This document shows positions 37,212 through 47,043 of a DNA stretch of 64,000 nucleotides, piece by piece. Position 1 is the stretch's first letter, and every line of letters starts with the position of its first letter. A program made the position numbers and the translations under genes. This DNA is from Alphaproteobacteria bacterium AO1-B (lineage in GTDB: Bacteria > Pseudomonadota > Alphaproteobacteria > Rhizobiales > Stappiaceae). The stretch covers positions 665,221 through 729,220 of the forward strand of contig MLAX01000003.1 of assembly GCA_001890945.1 (NCBI GenBank). Reading direction: 5' to 3'. The notes beneath the pieces were generated by a model, which made no database searches, was not told where the DNA came from, and was given only the letters and a program-made list of their open reading frames with translations.

Positions 37212-38993
37212 ATGAACGCGCAAGACTTCCATTTTGTGATGATCAAGCCGACGCACTACGACGACGACGGCTACCCAATTCAATGGCTTCGATCCGCCAT
37301 TCCATCGAACACACTGGCCAGCTTGAACGGGCTCGCTGAGGCGGCGCGCGAGCGCAACGCGCTTGGTGACAATGTCCAGATTCATCTTCACACCTATGAT
37401 GAAACAAACAAACGCGTCCGACCTAACAAGATTGCGCGGGATATCCGGCGCACGGGCGGCAAAACGCTGATTGCCTTGGTTGGGGTGCAATCCAATCAGT
37501 TTCCAAGGGCAACGGATCTTGCACGGGAGTTCATGCGCGAGGGGCTGCCGACGGCGATTGGCGGGTTTCATGTTTCAGGCTGCATTTCGATGCTGGATGA
37601 GATGCCCGAAGAGATGGTGGCGCTGCAGGGAGAGGGCGTTTGCTATTTTGCAGGCGAGGCAGAGGAGCGGCGGCTTGATCAGGTTTTCCGGGACGCCTTT
37701 AATGATGACCTGAAGCCACTTTACAATTTCATGGCGGATCTGCCGTCGCTTGAAGGAGAGCCGACGCCGATCCTGCCGACCAAGCACATCCAGTTCACCG
37801 CCGGATCGCATTCCAGCTTTGATCTCGGGCGCGGATGCCCGTTCCAGTGCTCCTTTTGCACGATCATCAACGTGCAGGGGCGCAAGAGCCGGTTCAGGTC
37901 CGCAGATGATCTGGAGCAAATTATTCGCGACAACTATGCGCAGGGCATCGACCGGTTCTTCATCACAGACGACAATTTCGCCCGCAATCGTGAGTGGGAA
38001 CCGCTGTTCGACCGGCTCATTCAATTGCGGGAAGAGGAGAAGTTCGACATCAAGTTCATCATCCAGGTGGATACGCTCTGCCACCGGATTGAGAACTTTA
38101 TCGAAAAGGCAACCCGGGCCGGGGTCAACCGGGTGTTCATCGGTCTTGAAAACATCAATCCCGACAATCTGCTCGCCGCCAAGAAACGGCAAAACAAGAT
38201 CACCGAATACCGGCAGATGTTGCAAAAGTGGCGTGACCACGGCGCAACCACTTATGCCGGATACATCATCGGGTTTCCGGGAGACACCAAGGAAGCGGTC
38301 TTGCGGGATGTCGAGATCATCAAGAAGGAGTTGCCGCTCGACCTTCTTGAGTTCTTTTTCCTAACGCCTCTGCCGGGCTCGGAAGATCACAAGGTTCTGC
38401 TTGAAAAAGGTATCTGGATGGATCCGGATCTTAACAAGTACGACCTTAACCACCGGGTCTCCCATCATTCGAAGATGAGCGATGATGAATGGGAGGAGGC
38501 CTATCGGCAGGCCTGGTCGAGTTATTATTCCGACAGCCACATTGAAACGGTGCTCCGCCGAGCTGCAGCCCACAAAAAGGGGCGGCCGGGCAACAAGTTG
38601 CTCTTGATGATGTGGTTCAAACTGATGATCGAGTGTGAGGGCGTTCATCCGCTGGAGGGCGGTTATTTCCGGCTCAAATTCCGCAAAGACCGGCGCAGTG
38701 GGTTGCCGATTGAAAATCCGCTTGTCTTCTACCCGCGCTATGTCTGGGAGGTGATCTCCAAACACTGGGCTTATCTGTCTGCGGTTTGGCGTGTTCACCT
38801 GATCTACCGGAGGGTGAAAGCGGCGCCCGGCCGGCGCACATATTCCGATGTGGCGATCGCACCGATGAGCGCGGACATGGAAGAGGATCTGGCGATGATC
38901 ACGGAAACCCGGGGCGGAAAAGACGCTGTTGCCAAATCCGCCCGGGACGCGTCAATCGTCAAGGCCGCGAAAAAACGTGCGGTGGCCTCTTAA
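37212..38993 (+). CDS. B12-binding-domain radical SAM protein
   Basis: 593 residues. The N-terminal 170 residues look like a cobalamin-binding (Rossmann) domain (AIGGFHVSGCISM), followed by a radical SAM barrel with GCPFQCSFC (CxxxCxxC) near 200-420 and a C-terminal extension. Class B radical SAM enzymes usually methylate sp3 carbons or do ring chemistry. The substrate is unknown. The ATG at 37212 follows GGAGAGGG. It has no biosynthetic neighbours, so its job cannot be read from context. Confidence 0.88.
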   Translation: MNAQDFHFVMIKPTHYDDDGYPIQWLRSAIPSNTLASLNGLAEAARERNALGDNVQIHLHTYDETNKRVRPNKIARDIRRTGGKTLIALVGVQSNQFPRATDLAREFMREGLPTAIGGFHVSGCISMLDEMPEEMVALQGEGVCYFAGEAEERRLDQVFRDAFNDDLKPLYNFMADLPSLEGEPTPILPTKHIQFTAGSHSSFDLGRGCPFQCSFCTIINVQGRKSRFRSADDLEQIIRDNYAQGIDRFFITDDNFARNREWEPLFDRLIQLREEEKFDIKFIIQVDTLCHRIENFIEKATRAGVNRVFIGLENINPDNLLAAKKRQNKITEYRQMLQKWRDHGATTYAGYIIGFPGDTKEAVLRDVEIIKKELPLDLLEFFFLTPLPGSEDHKVLLEKGIWMDPDLNKYDLNHRVSHHSKMSDDEWEEAYRQAWSSYYSDSHIETVLRRAAAHKKGRPGNKLLLMMWFKLMIECEGVHPLEGGYFRLKFRKDRRSGLPIENPLVFYPRYVWEVISKHWAYLSAVWRVHLIYRRVKAAPGRRTYSDVAIAPMSADMEEDLAMITETRGGKDAVAKSARDASIVKAAKKRAVAS

Positions 38994-39002
38994 GAAAACG
39001 GC

Positions 39003-39902
39003 CTAAGCCTGGTGGTAACTCTTCTCTTTCTGAAAGAACGGCAAACGCCATCCGAGTGTCATACCTGCAGCCGCCAGCATGATCACCGCAACGCCGAGGA
39101 TCTGCACGGTTCCAAGTTTCTGTCCCAGAACCAAATAGTCGGTGACGTAGGCGACAGATGGATAGAGGAACGTCAGCGCGCCCTGAAGGTCTGTCGGCAG
39201 CTTCTGCACTGCTGAATACAAGATCGTGTACATCATTGCAGTGTGCACAAAACCGAGGATGAGCAGGGAGACCCAAGCAGAACTTTGCGATGGGAGGTCA
39301 GCCACACTCGCGAAAGGGGCGAGCAGGATGGCGCCTGCTGAGACCTGTATCAGCGCGATCATATGGGAGGGGATGGCGCTCAGCTTTTTGGTGACAACAA
39401 CAGCGACGGCCCAAAGAAACGCAGCGCCAATGGACAGGGCGACACCGACGGTAAAGTTGCCGTCCGCATAAGCCAGTTCGGGTTTTGATTGGGCGATCAC
39501 CACGACACCGCAAAAGGCGAGAGCCAACCAAAACAGCTTTCTGAGTGTCAGGTGTTCTCCGAAAAAGAGCACGCCAAAACATACCAGCATGAAAGGCTGC
39601 GTATTGTAGATGGCCGTCGTAAGTGAAATGGACGCATGCCCGATCGCGTGAAACAGCATAACCCAATTGGTGGTTAGCGCGATGCCGCCCAAGACCGCCA
39701 GCAGAAACTGTTTCAGTGAGATCTTGTATGTAAAAGCGCCTTTGAGTGAACATATGAGCGCCAGCCCGGCAGCGCCGAACAGGCAACGCCAGAAGGCGAC
39801 CGTGACCGGGTTTTCTCCGCTAAAAACAACGAAAATGCCCAAAGTGCCAATCAAGGTCATCGCGAAGGTCATTTCCAAAATGCCGGTGGTTCTTTCTGAC
39901 AT
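39003..39902 (-). CDS. EamA/DMT-family exporter
   Basis: 299 residues with ten hydrophobic helices in the two-EamA arrangement (AFWRCLFGAAGLALICSL, LTTAIYNTQPFMLVCFGVLFF, LTFLYPSVAYVTDYLVL). The ATG at 39902 follows AGGAG; the upstream frame extension is not supported. It is divergent from an Lrp regulator, suggesting amino-acid or drug export under its control. Confidence 0.9.
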   Translation of the reverse strand: MSERTTGILEMTFAMTLIGTLGIFVVFSGENPVTVAFWRCLFGAAGLALICSLKGAFTYKISLKQFLLAVLGGIALTTNWVMLFHAIGHASISLTTAIYNTQPFMLVCFGVLFFGEHLTLRKLFWLALAFCGVVVIAQSKPELAYADGNFTVGVALSIGAAFLWAVAVVVTKKLSAIPSHMIALIQVSAGAILLAPFASVADLPSQSSAWVSLLILGFVHTAMMYTILYSAVQKLPTDLQGALTFLYPSVAYVTDYLVLGQKLGTVQILGVAVIMLAAAGMTLGWRLPFFQKEKSYHQA

Positions 39903-40027
39903 TTGAGCAACTCCTATCAATACGCTTTCAAGGATCTGCTGTTTGGATGAGCTGCTCCATATGATATTGAAGGCAGAAGATGAAATTGTCCTCGTAATAT
40001 TAGGCAAAAGACCCATTAGGGTTTAAA

Positions 40028-40471
40028 GTGAAAGATATGGACGCCCAAGATCGTGAAATACTGAAAATTCTGATCGAGGATGGCCGGTGTTCGATCAAGG
40101 ACATTGCCGTCAAGGTCGGTTTGTCGTCGCCAAGCGTTTCGGACCGGCTCAGGCGCTTACAAGATACCGGTGTCATTCGCAGCTTCACGGCCGATGTTGA
40201 ACCCCGGGCTCTCGGATACGCGCTTCAGGCGATTACACGCGTCCGGCCGTTGCCGGGAAAACTCCATATCGTCCGCGAGTTGCTGCAGGAGATACCGGAA
40301 GTCATTGAGTGCGATAAAGTCACAGGTGACGATTGTTTCGTGGTGCGGTTGGTGATCCGGGAAATCGAAGAACTGGACAGCATCCTTGAACGGATCACGG
40401 ACAAGGCTGAAACGAGCACGTCGATCGTAAAATCCCAACCGGTGCCCCGGCGGGTGCCCTTAGAGTTTTAG
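40028..40471 (+). CDS. Lrp/AsnC family transcriptional regulator
   Basis: 147 residues with an N-terminal winged helix (IKDIAVKVGLSSPSVSDRLRRL) and a C-terminal RAM ligand domain. It likely regulates the divergent exporter. The start GTG at 40028 follows AGGG; an ATG at 40037 is in frame. Confidence 0.93.
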   Translation: MKDMDAQDREILKILIEDGRCSIKDIAVKVGLSSPSVSDRLRRLQDTGVIRSFTADVEPRALGYALQAITRVRPLPGKLHIVRELLQEIPEVIECDKVTGDDCFVVRLVIREIEELDSILERITDKAETSTSIVKSQPVPRRVPLEF

Positions 40472-40583
40472 CGGCCAACGGTGCCTTATTCTGCGTGACG
40501 TTTTCCAAACCGGAGCCGTTAACGCTTTAGAACGCTAGCCGTCTTAAGATGTTTTTGAATTCGCCCGCGATCAGGAAACTCTC

Positions 40584-40607
40584 CGGCAAGTCCAGGCTGG
40601 CTTGCCG
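40584..40607 (+). promoter_or_regulatory. Leader hairpin before the binding-protein start
   Basis: Arms CGGCAAG and CTTGCCG with inner CCAG/CTGG, ending 17 bases before the TTG start. It may occlude the ribosome site. Confidence 0.4.
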
Positions 40608-40624
40608 CTCAAAGGCACAGTGTT

Positions 40625-41377
40625 TTGCTGAATAGGTTCAAATCGTTTTTCACAGTCTCGGGAATGTTGAGCCTAACGTTCCTGCTGGCGCCGGGCTCTC
40701 TTGCTGCAAGTGTCTGTAACAAGATGACCGTTGCAGCCGCCGAGATTCCGCATTTTGTTGAGAGTGAGAGCGAAGGGGAGTTCGTCGTTTTATTGCAGTC
40801 CGCGGCAAAGCGTGCGGACTTGGCCTTGGACATCAGGCTTTATCCGAAAAAACGCGCGCTTGGATTGTTTCAGATGGGGGTGGTCGACGCGCTGATGCCC
40901 CATTCCAGTGCTGGCGCGGATGTCGCGTCCTACAAATCACTGCCAATTCTAACGAAGCGCGACTTTGCGTTTGTTCGAAAGGGTGGCTCGGTGCCGTCGA
41001 GTGTTTCTGATCTGGAAGGCCTCCGGATCGGCTTGACTGCCCAATACGCCTATCCGAAATCGCTGACGGCCAACGATGAAATCGACTTCAGCCGCGAGCC
41101 AAACTCAGATCTGGACAATATCAGAATGTTGTCCGCGGGCCGTCTGGACGGATCGATCATCGAAGAGCAATCCGGCCTGAGGGCAATTGCAGAAGCAGGT
41201 GTCGACAACATCGTTTACGATGAAACCAGCCCGATCAATGAACTCAGCGTCTGGATCCTGTTCGCCAAAACGGAGTGCGGCGCGCTGCATGCCGAAAAGA
41301 TCAACGCAGCTTTCCGGGCCATGATCAACGACGGAGAGTGGGCTGCAATTAAGAAGGCTGATCCGCCGAACGGATAG
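40625..41377 (+). CDS. Orphan periplasmic substrate-binding protein (SBP family 3-like)
   Basis: 250 residues with a signal peptide (basic LNRFKSF, cleavage near GSLAAS) and type II binding-protein features (LALDIRLYPKKRALGLFQMGVVDALMP, VSDLEGLRIGLTA). It begins with TTG at 40625; an ATG at 40664 would cut the signal. No transporter genes are adjacent. It resembles the protein at 9719 in size, TTG start and isolation. A leader hairpin lies at 40584-40607. Confidence 0.75.
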   Translation: MLNRFKSFFTVSGMLSLTFLLAPGSLAASVCNKMTVAAAEIPHFVESESEGEFVVLLQSAAKRADLALDIRLYPKKRALGLFQMGVVDALMPHSSAGADVASYKSLPILTKRDFAFVRKGGSVPSSVSDLEGLRIGLTAQYAYPKSLTANDEIDFSREPNSDLDNIRMLSAGRLDGSIIEEQSGLRAIAEAGVDNIVYDETSPINELSVWILFAKTECGALHAEKINAAFRAMINDGEWAAIKKADPPNG

Positions 41378-41533
41378 GTGACTGTCAGCCCGTTTCTGCG
41401 GATCGACCCAGACGATCATCTCGCCGGTTTCGGAAAAGGTTGCCGTTTTAGGCTTAATCCCGTATCAGCACACATCTCAATACCGAAGATATCGCTTACC
41501 TGCTGTGTGTGCAGGAGTGAGCAGGAGACTGAC

Positions 41534-43504
41534 ATGATTCAATTGACCTTCCCCGACAATTCCGTGCGCGCTTATGAAGCTGGGACTTCCGGTCTCGACG
41601 TGGCGACCGGTATTTCCAAATCGCTGGCCAAAAAGGCTGTCGCGATGACCCTTGACGGGGAACTGAAAGACCTTTCCGATCCGATTGATACCGACGCCAA
41701 TATCGAGATCGTGACCCGGGATGACCCGCGCGCGCTCGAGTTGATCCGGCATGATGCTGCCCACGTGATGGCAGAAGCCGTGCAGGAGCTGTGGCCGGGT
41801 ACACAAGTGACCATCGGCCCGGTGATCGAAAACGGATTCTATTACGATTTCAAACGTGTTCACCCCGATACGAAGGACAACTGGCCATTCACGCAGGATG
41901 ATTTGCCGGTCATCGAGAAGAAGATGCGCGAGATTATCGCGCGCGGCGCACAGTTCACCAAGGAAGTCTGGACCCGGGACGAAGCAAAGACGTATTTCGC
42001 GGCAAAAGGCGAGGACTACAAGGTTGAGCTGATTGACGCGATCCCGGAAGATCAGGATGTAAAGATCTATAAACAGGGTCAGTGGCTGGACCTGTGCCGG
42101 GGCCCGCATATGGTCTCGACCAAACAGATTGGCGACGCCTTTAAATTGATGAAAGTTGCCGGAGCCTATTGGCGCGGCGACAGCAACAATGAAATGCTGA
42201 CCCGCATCTATGCGACAGCCTGGCACAATGAGAAGGAGCTGAAAGGCTACCTTCACATGCTGGAGGAAGCGGAAAAGCGCGACCACCGCAAGCTTGGCCG
42301 GGAGATGAACCTGTTTCATTTCCAGGAAGAAGGGCCGGGCGTCGTTTTCTGGCATCCGAAGGGCTGGGATATGTTCCAGTCGCTTATCGCCTACAAGCGT
42401 CGCCGGCTGAAGGAGGACTACAAGGAAGTCAACGCACCGCAAGTGCTGCATACGTCCTTGTGGGAAACCTCCGGTCACTGGGCTTGGTACAAGGACAACA
42501 TGTTCTCTGTCCAATGTGCGGACCCTGAGAGTGAAGATGACCGCATTTTTGCGTTGAAGCCGATGAACTGCCCCGGTCACGTCGAGATCTTCAAGCATGG
42601 CTTGAAATCCTATCGTGACCTGCCGCTTCGGATGGCAGAATTTGGTGTTGTTCACCGCTACGAACCGTCCGGCGCAATGCATGGTCTGATGCGGGTACGC
42701 GGCTTTACTCAGGATGATGCACACGTCTTCTGTACTGAAGAGCAGATGGCGGAAGAGTGCCTGAAGATCAACGATCTGATCTTGTCGGTCTACGAAGACT
42801 TCGGCTTCAAAGAGATTGTTGTGAAGCTTTCGACACGTCCTGAAAAACGTGTGGGCTCGGATGAGGTTTGGGATCACGCTGAAGCGGTGATGACCAACGT
42901 CTTGAAAACGATCGAGGAGCAATCCGAGGGCCGGATCAAGACCGACATCTTGCCGGGTGAGGGTGCCTTTTATGGTCCGAAGTTTGAGTACACTTTGAAG
43001 GACGCCATTGGCCGGGATTGGCAATGCGGGACGACCCAGGTCGATTTTAACCTGCCGGAACGCTTTGGTGCTTTCTATGTCGATAACAACGGTGAGAAAA
43101 AGGTGCCGGTGATGATCCACCGGGCCATCTGTGGCTCCATGGAGCGGTTCCTTGGGATCTTGATCGAGAACTACGCCGGGCATTTCCCGCTATGGTTCGC
43201 ACCCTTGCAGATCGTTGTTGCGACCATTACGTCTGAAGCAGATTCATATGGTCAGGAAGTGGCCGATCTTCTGAAGTCCAAGGGGCTGAAGGTTGAAACC
43301 GACTTCCGCAACGAGAAGATCAACTACAAGGTCCGTGAGCACTCGCTTGCCAAGGTGCCAGTCATCCTGGTCTGCGGCATGCGGGAAGCGGAAGAGCGTA
43401 CGGTCAACATCCGCCGTCTTGGTTCCAAGAACCAGACGCCGATGGGATTGGACGAAGCGGTCGCTGCATTTGTCGAAGAAGCGACGCCGCCGGATCTGAA
43501 ATGA
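41534..43504 (+). CDS. thrS: Threonyl-tRNA synthetase
   Basis: 656 residues in the usual order: TGS domain (1-65), editing domain with [11 protein letters not shown] and CRGPHM, class II catalytic core ([64 protein letters not shown]), and anticodon-binding domain (C-terminal 100). The ATG at 41534 follows GCAGGAGAC. The 156 bases before it contain no clear gene. A strong hairpin at 43544 follows. Confidence 0.98.
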   Translation: MIQLTFPDNSVRAYEAGTSGLDVATGISKSLAKKAVAMTLDGELKDLSDPIDTDANIEIVTRDDPRALELIRHDAAHVMAEAVQELWPGTQVTIGPVIENGFYYDFKRVHPDTKDNWPFTQDDLPVIEKKMREIIARGAQFTKEVWTRDEAKTYFAAKGEDYKVELIDAIPEDQDVKIYKQGQWLDLCRGPHMVSTKQIGDAFKLMKVAGAYWRGDSNNEMLTRIYATAWHNEKELKGYLHMLEEAEKRDHRKLGREMNLFHFQEEGPGVVFWHPKGWDMFQSLIAYKRRRLKEDYKEVNAPQVLHTSLWETSGHWAWYKDNMFSVQCADPESEDDRIFALKPMNCPGHVEIFKHGLKSYRDLPLRMAEFGVVHRYEPSGAMHGLMRVRGFTQDDAHVFCTEEQMAEECLKINDLILSVYEDFGFKEIVVKLSTRPEKRVGSDEVWDHAEAVMTNVLKTIEEQSEGRIKTDILPGEGAFYGPKFEYTLKDAIGRDWQCGTTQVDFNLPERFGAFYVDNNGEKKVPVMIHRAICGSMERFLGILIENYAGHFPLWFAPLQIVVATITSEADSYGQEVADLLKSKGLKVETDFRNEKINYKVREHSLAKVPVILVCGMREAEERTVNIRRLGSKNQTPMGLDEAVAAFVEEATPPDLK

Positions 43505-43543
43505 TCGAACTTCCGTTTTGTTAACGGAAAAAATGCCAGCTTG

Positions 43544-43571
43544 CACACTGCCCTTACTTAAGGGCAGTGTG
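43544..43571 (+). terminator. Likely thrS terminator hairpin
   Basis: Arms CACACTGCCCTT and AAGGGCAGTGTG around a 4-base loop. A T-run is missing, so the strength as an intrinsic terminator is uncertain. A second small hairpin TTCCGTT/AACGGAA lies at 43511-43529. Confidence 0.55.
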
Positions 43572-43674
43572 ATGTCATAAGGCTGCAACAGAGAGTCTGT
43601 TAGAGCGTTTCAATTCCGCTGGTCCAGACGCGGGCAGCGGGTACAAACAATGTAACAAACGAAGTCGGCTTATC

Positions 43675-44517
43675 GTGGATTACGCAGAATTCAGCTACGC
43701 CAACCCAGATCACCATCCGCTGAAGCGCATGGTGATCCGGTCGATTGAACGCCTGTCAGGGCGCCGGAAGCTTCTTGATCTTTACGAGATCTGGAAACAG
43801 TCCATCGTAACCACAGATTACATGTGGAGCGAACTTCTGCGTCTCATCAACATTCGCGTATCGGTGGACAGTGGTGAATGGCCGCCCAAGGATGTGCCGG
43901 ATGGGCCTTTGGTGCTGATTGCCAATCACCCGTATGGCATCGGCGATGGTTTGGCAATTCTGTCCCTTGCCGAACAACTCGGCCGCCCGTTCAAGATCAT
44001 GATCAACAACGAGCTGCTCAAGCTTCCGGAGATCCGGCCATTCTCCTTGCCGGTCGATTTTGAGGAAACCAAGGAAGCACTCAAGACCAACATGGCGACC
44101 CGCAAGGAGGCGCTGAAGCTCCTGGAAGCGGGCACGACGATTATCGTGTTTCCAGGTGGCGGCGTGGCAACGGCACAAAAGCCGTTCGGCCGTGCTGAAG
44201 AACTGCCATGGAAAACCTTTACGGCGAAGATGATCCGCTCATCCAAAGCGACCGTCTTGCCGATCCACTTTGAAGGCCAGAATTCCTGGTTGTTTCATTT
44301 GGTCAGCCGCTTCTCGCTGACCCTTCGTCTTTCGCTGTATGTCCGCGAGTTTCGCCGGACACTCGGACAGGCAATCCGGGCAAGGGCAGGGGCGCCGATC
44401 CCTTATGAAACCATTTCCGGTTTCAAGGACCAAAAGGAAGTCATGGACTTCCTGCAGTCTAAAGTGATGGAAATGGCACCGGCCGAACAAAAAGAACGGC
44501 TTCTCGGCCGCCATTGA
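43675..44517 (+). CDS. Lysophospholipid/1-acylglycerol-phosphate acyltransferase family
   Basis: 280 residues with the acyltransferase motif NHPYGIGDG (HxxxxD) near residues 82-88 and FPGGGVATAQ. It belongs to the PlsC-like fold and may act on lysophosphatidic acid or on lyso-ornithine lipid, as in some rhizobial proteins of this length. It starts with GTG. No lipid gene is adjacent to fix the substrate. Confidence 0.85.
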   Translation: MDYAEFSYANPDHHPLKRMVIRSIERLSGRRKLLDLYEIWKQSIVTTDYMWSELLRLINIRVSVDSGEWPPKDVPDGPLVLIANHPYGIGDGLAILSLAEQLGRPFKIMINNELLKLPEIRPFSLPVDFEETKEALKTNMATRKEALKLLEAGTTIIVFPGGGVATAQKPFGRAEELPWKTFTAKMIRSSKATVLPIHFEGQNSWLFHLVSRFSLTLRLSLYVREFRRTLGQAIRARAGAPIPYETISGFKDQKEVMDFLQSKVMEMAPAEQKERLLGRH

Positions 44518-44566
44518 CCCGCGGTCGCTCTGCTTTTCTGGAAAATCCTGAAATCTCCAAGGACGA

Positions 44567-45667
44567 TCAGTTCGCCCTTGATGACCCGCTGACCAATTCG
44601 CTGATCGAAGAGACCACTTCCACTTCCCGGTCTGCACCTGGCTCAACCGTGAACGTATGAAGGTAGGTCCTTCCGTTGTTGCGGGCCACTGCCTCATATT
44701 CACCCGCGGCAAGAACAAAGTCAGGAAACGCGCCGGTGGCTTCGACGACCACGTCACCGCCTGGAGACAAAACCGACCAGGTGGTGTTGGCGATCGCTTC
44801 ACCGCCGCGCTCATTGACAAGCTTCAGCGTGATGTCGGCCGCTTTGTGGAAAATTGTGGCTTCGGTGAGCTTGCCCGGAAGGACCTGGATGTCGGCGCGG
44901 ATTTCGGCGTTCGCGTCCCCGTATCGGCTTACAATGTGGTAAGTGTCTGCGTTCAACCGAATGATCGAACCAGGCTTCACGCTGCTGGCGATCAGATCCC
45001 GTTCGCCGCGCTGATCGAATTCCCGACTGTAAATGTCGAACGTCACCGGTCCGCTTTCTAAAGGAGCACCGTCCGGCAGCGTGGCGTCGAATTTGATGCC
45101 GCCTGCATTCAACGTCACCATTTTCGACAGAACTTCTTTGCCGATCACAATCCGGTTGGTAGCCTGCGCATAGCCGTAGGAGGTGTGGATCATGTATGCA
45201 CCCGGATCCAAACGGAATTCGGCATCCCCGCCTTTCGACGTGGCAATCAACTGAAGCCGGCCATCGGCGTTGGTCGTTTCGGAGTAGATGCGCCAAATGA
45301 GATTGTCGTTCAGCGGTTGGCTGTCCCGCGTCAGCTTCGCCATGAGATAAAGTGCGCCGCCATCCAGTCCGTCGGCCGTTCCTTGAATGCCGCCGGATGC
45401 GGGCGCGTAAGGAACTAGCGTGTTGTCCGAGAACAAGGGTTCCGGTTCGCGGTCGAGAAGGTTCTGAATGGGTTCTTGAGACGCCGCGGACGGTGCGTTT
45501 GGATCCGGCTTCATGGCAGGCGGCATCGGCGCACTGGTTTGGGCCTGTGCTGTGCCAGGTAGCGCTGAAATCAGCGCCGCGCAGAGCGCAGTCATGACGA
45601 ACCGCTGCACCTTGGTGCGCGTGTCTTTGATCCGGTTCAACAAAGTCGTTGGATTCTGCATGCCCAC
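44567..45667 (-). CDS. Exported beta-sandwich-rich hypothetical protein
   Basis: 366 residues with a signal peptide (cleavage near PGTAQAQTS) and at least three Ig/carboxypeptidase-regulatory-like beta domains, visible as repeats of DAEFRLDPGAYMIHTSYGYA, SIIRLNADTYHIVSRYGDA and DFVLAAGEYEAVARNNGRTY. Such folds stabilise surface or periplasmic complexes. I do not recognise a named family. It has no operon partner and is convergent with the acyltransferase gene. Confidence 0.75.
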   Translation of the reverse strand: MGMQNPTTLLNRIKDTRTKVQRFVMTALCAALISALPGTAQAQTSAPMPPAMKPDPNAPSAASQEPIQNLLDREPEPLFSDNTLVPYAPASGGIQGTADGLDGGALYLMAKLTRDSQPLNDNLIWRIYSETTNADGRLQLIATSKGGDAEFRLDPGAYMIHTSYGYAQATNRIVIGKEVLSKMVTLNAGGIKFDATLPDGAPLESGPVTFDIYSREFDQRGERDLIASSVKPGSIIRLNADTYHIVSRYGDANAEIRADIQVLPGKLTEATIFHKAADITLKLVNERGGEAIANTTWSVLSPGGDVVVEATGAFPDFVLAAGEYEAVARNNGRTYLHTFTVEPGADREVEVVSSISELVSGSSRAN

Positions 45668-45800
45668 TTATTATCGTTTTGGCCAAGCGATGTCATCTGG
45701 TCAGCGGTACCTTCCAGCCTGTTTCTTGTAATGGACCTTAAAATTTGGCGAATTCAAGACCTGAAGAGTGCAGTTGACAAATCCCAACAATCAATTAGGT

Positions 45801-45824
45801 AGATAGTTGCAAATGAAACTATCT
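45801..45824. promoter_or_regulatory. Perfect dyad operator before nitroreductase
   Basis: Arms AGATAGTT and AACTATCT around an 8-base spacer, ending 17 bases before the ATG at 45842. The shape is like MarR/HxlR sites. Confidence 0.6.
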
Positions 45825-45841
45825 GCGGAAAGGCAGACCGA

Positions 45842-46438
45842 ATGTCCGAGTTTGGCAGGGGATCACCTCAAACCTTGGAGTTTTTGCGGACCCGCCGGTC
45901 ACACCCATCTGTCACCATGTCGGCGCCTGGCCCGGATGATGCCCAGCTCACAGATCTGTTGACCATTGCCGCGCGCGTTCCGGACCACGGAAAGCTCGCG
46001 CCTTGGCGCTTCATCACTTACCGGGCATCGCAGGGCGAAAAAATCGGGGCCTTCCTTTCAGAGCTTTATGCCAGAAAGAACGGACCGCTTGATGAAGCCC
46101 AGACCGACAAGGAACGGACTCGGTTTACGCGCGCGCCTGTGGTTGTAGGTGTTGTAAGCAAGGCCGCAGAGCACCCGAAAATACCTGTCTGGGAACAGCA
46201 GCTTTCTGCCGGCGCCGTTTGCATGACCCTTGTTTCTGCAGCCGCTGCTGCTGGCTTTGCCTCTCAGTGGTTGACGGAGTGGTATGCCTTTGACGAAGAG
46301 GCGGGACGTTATCTCGGTCTTCAAGACGGTGAGCGGTTTGCAGGTTTTATTCATATCGGAACAGCCACGCAGCCGCCCGTTGAACGTCCGCGGCCGGATC
46401 TTTCCGAAATAACTTCCAACTGGACGGAAACGGACTGA
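45842..46438 (+). CDS. Nitroreductase family protein
   Basis: 198 residues with nitroreductase FMN motifs (RRSHPSVTMSAPGPDD, ARVPDHGKLAPWRFI, GFASQWLT). It uses FMN and NAD(P)H to reduce nitro or quinone compounds. Its stop is two bases from the next ATG, so the two form one unit. The upstream dyad suggests inducible expression. Confidence 0.9.
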   Translation: MSEFGRGSPQTLEFLRTRRSHPSVTMSAPGPDDAQLTDLLTIAARVPDHGKLAPWRFITYRASQGEKIGAFLSELYARKNGPLDEAQTDKERTRFTRAPVVVGVVSKAAEHPKIPVWEQQLSAGAVCMTLVSAAAAAGFASQWLTEWYAFDEEAGRYLGLQDGERFAGFIHIGTATQPPVERPRPDLSEITSNWTETD

Positions 46439-46440
46439 AC

Positions 46441-47043
46441 ATGTTCTACGAAACAGAGAAAAACGATCACGGACTGCCGCATAATCCATTCAAAGCGATC
46501 ATCGCACCGCGGCCGATCGGTTGGATTTCCAGCGTCGACAAGGATGGGAAAACCAATCTGGCTCCCTACAGTTTCTTCAACTGTGTCTGCGATACGCCGC
46601 CGATCGTGATGTTCTCGTCCTCCAACTATAAGGACAGCTCTGCCAACATAGATGCGACCGGTGAGTTTGTCTGCAACATGGCAAGCTACGACCTGAAAGA
46701 CGAGATGAACCTGTCCTCGGCTGCCGTGCCGCACGAGAAATCTGAATTTGAGTTGACGGGTTTGGAGATGGCTCAATCCAATCTCGTTAGCGTGCCGCGG
46801 GTTGCCAAAGCGGCAACTGCCCTGGAGTGCAAGCATCTTCAGACCATCCGTATGAAAGGTCTCGACGGAACCGACACGAACAGCTGGGTCATCTTCGGTC
46901 AGGTGGTCGGGGTGCATATTTCCGATGATGTAATCGTCAACGGCATGGTGGACGTGACCCGGTACAAGCCGCTCTCCCGCCTCGGCTACATGGATTACGC
47001 TGTGGTGACGGAAGTATTTCAAATGGGTCGTCCCAAAGTTTGA
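46441..47043 (+). CDS. Flavin reductase-like split-barrel flavoprotein
   Basis: 200 residues of the FMN-binding split barrel (RPIGWISSVDKDGKTNLAPYS, NAEFVCNMAS-like GEFVCNMASYD). It probably supplies reduced flavin or acts on flavin. It begins two bases after the nitroreductase stop. Confidence 0.88.
   Translation: MFYETEKNDHGLPHNPFKAIIAPRPIGWISSVDKDGKTNLAPYSFFNCVCDTPPIVMFSSSNYKDSSANIDATGEFVCNMASYDLKDEMNLSSAAVPHEKSEFELTGLEMAQSNLVSVPRVAKAATALECKHLQTIRMKGLDGTDTNSWVIFGQVVGVHISDDVIVNGMVDVTRYKPLSRLGYMDYAVVTEVFQMGRPKV

Noticed and set aside
41477..43183. 568-residue antisense frame in thrS
   Set aside because: It lies opposite a certain thrS gene and shows no domain.
43511..43529. TTCCGTT/AACGGAA hairpin as thrS terminator
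   Set aside because: It is followed by an A-run rather than a T-run on the plus strand.
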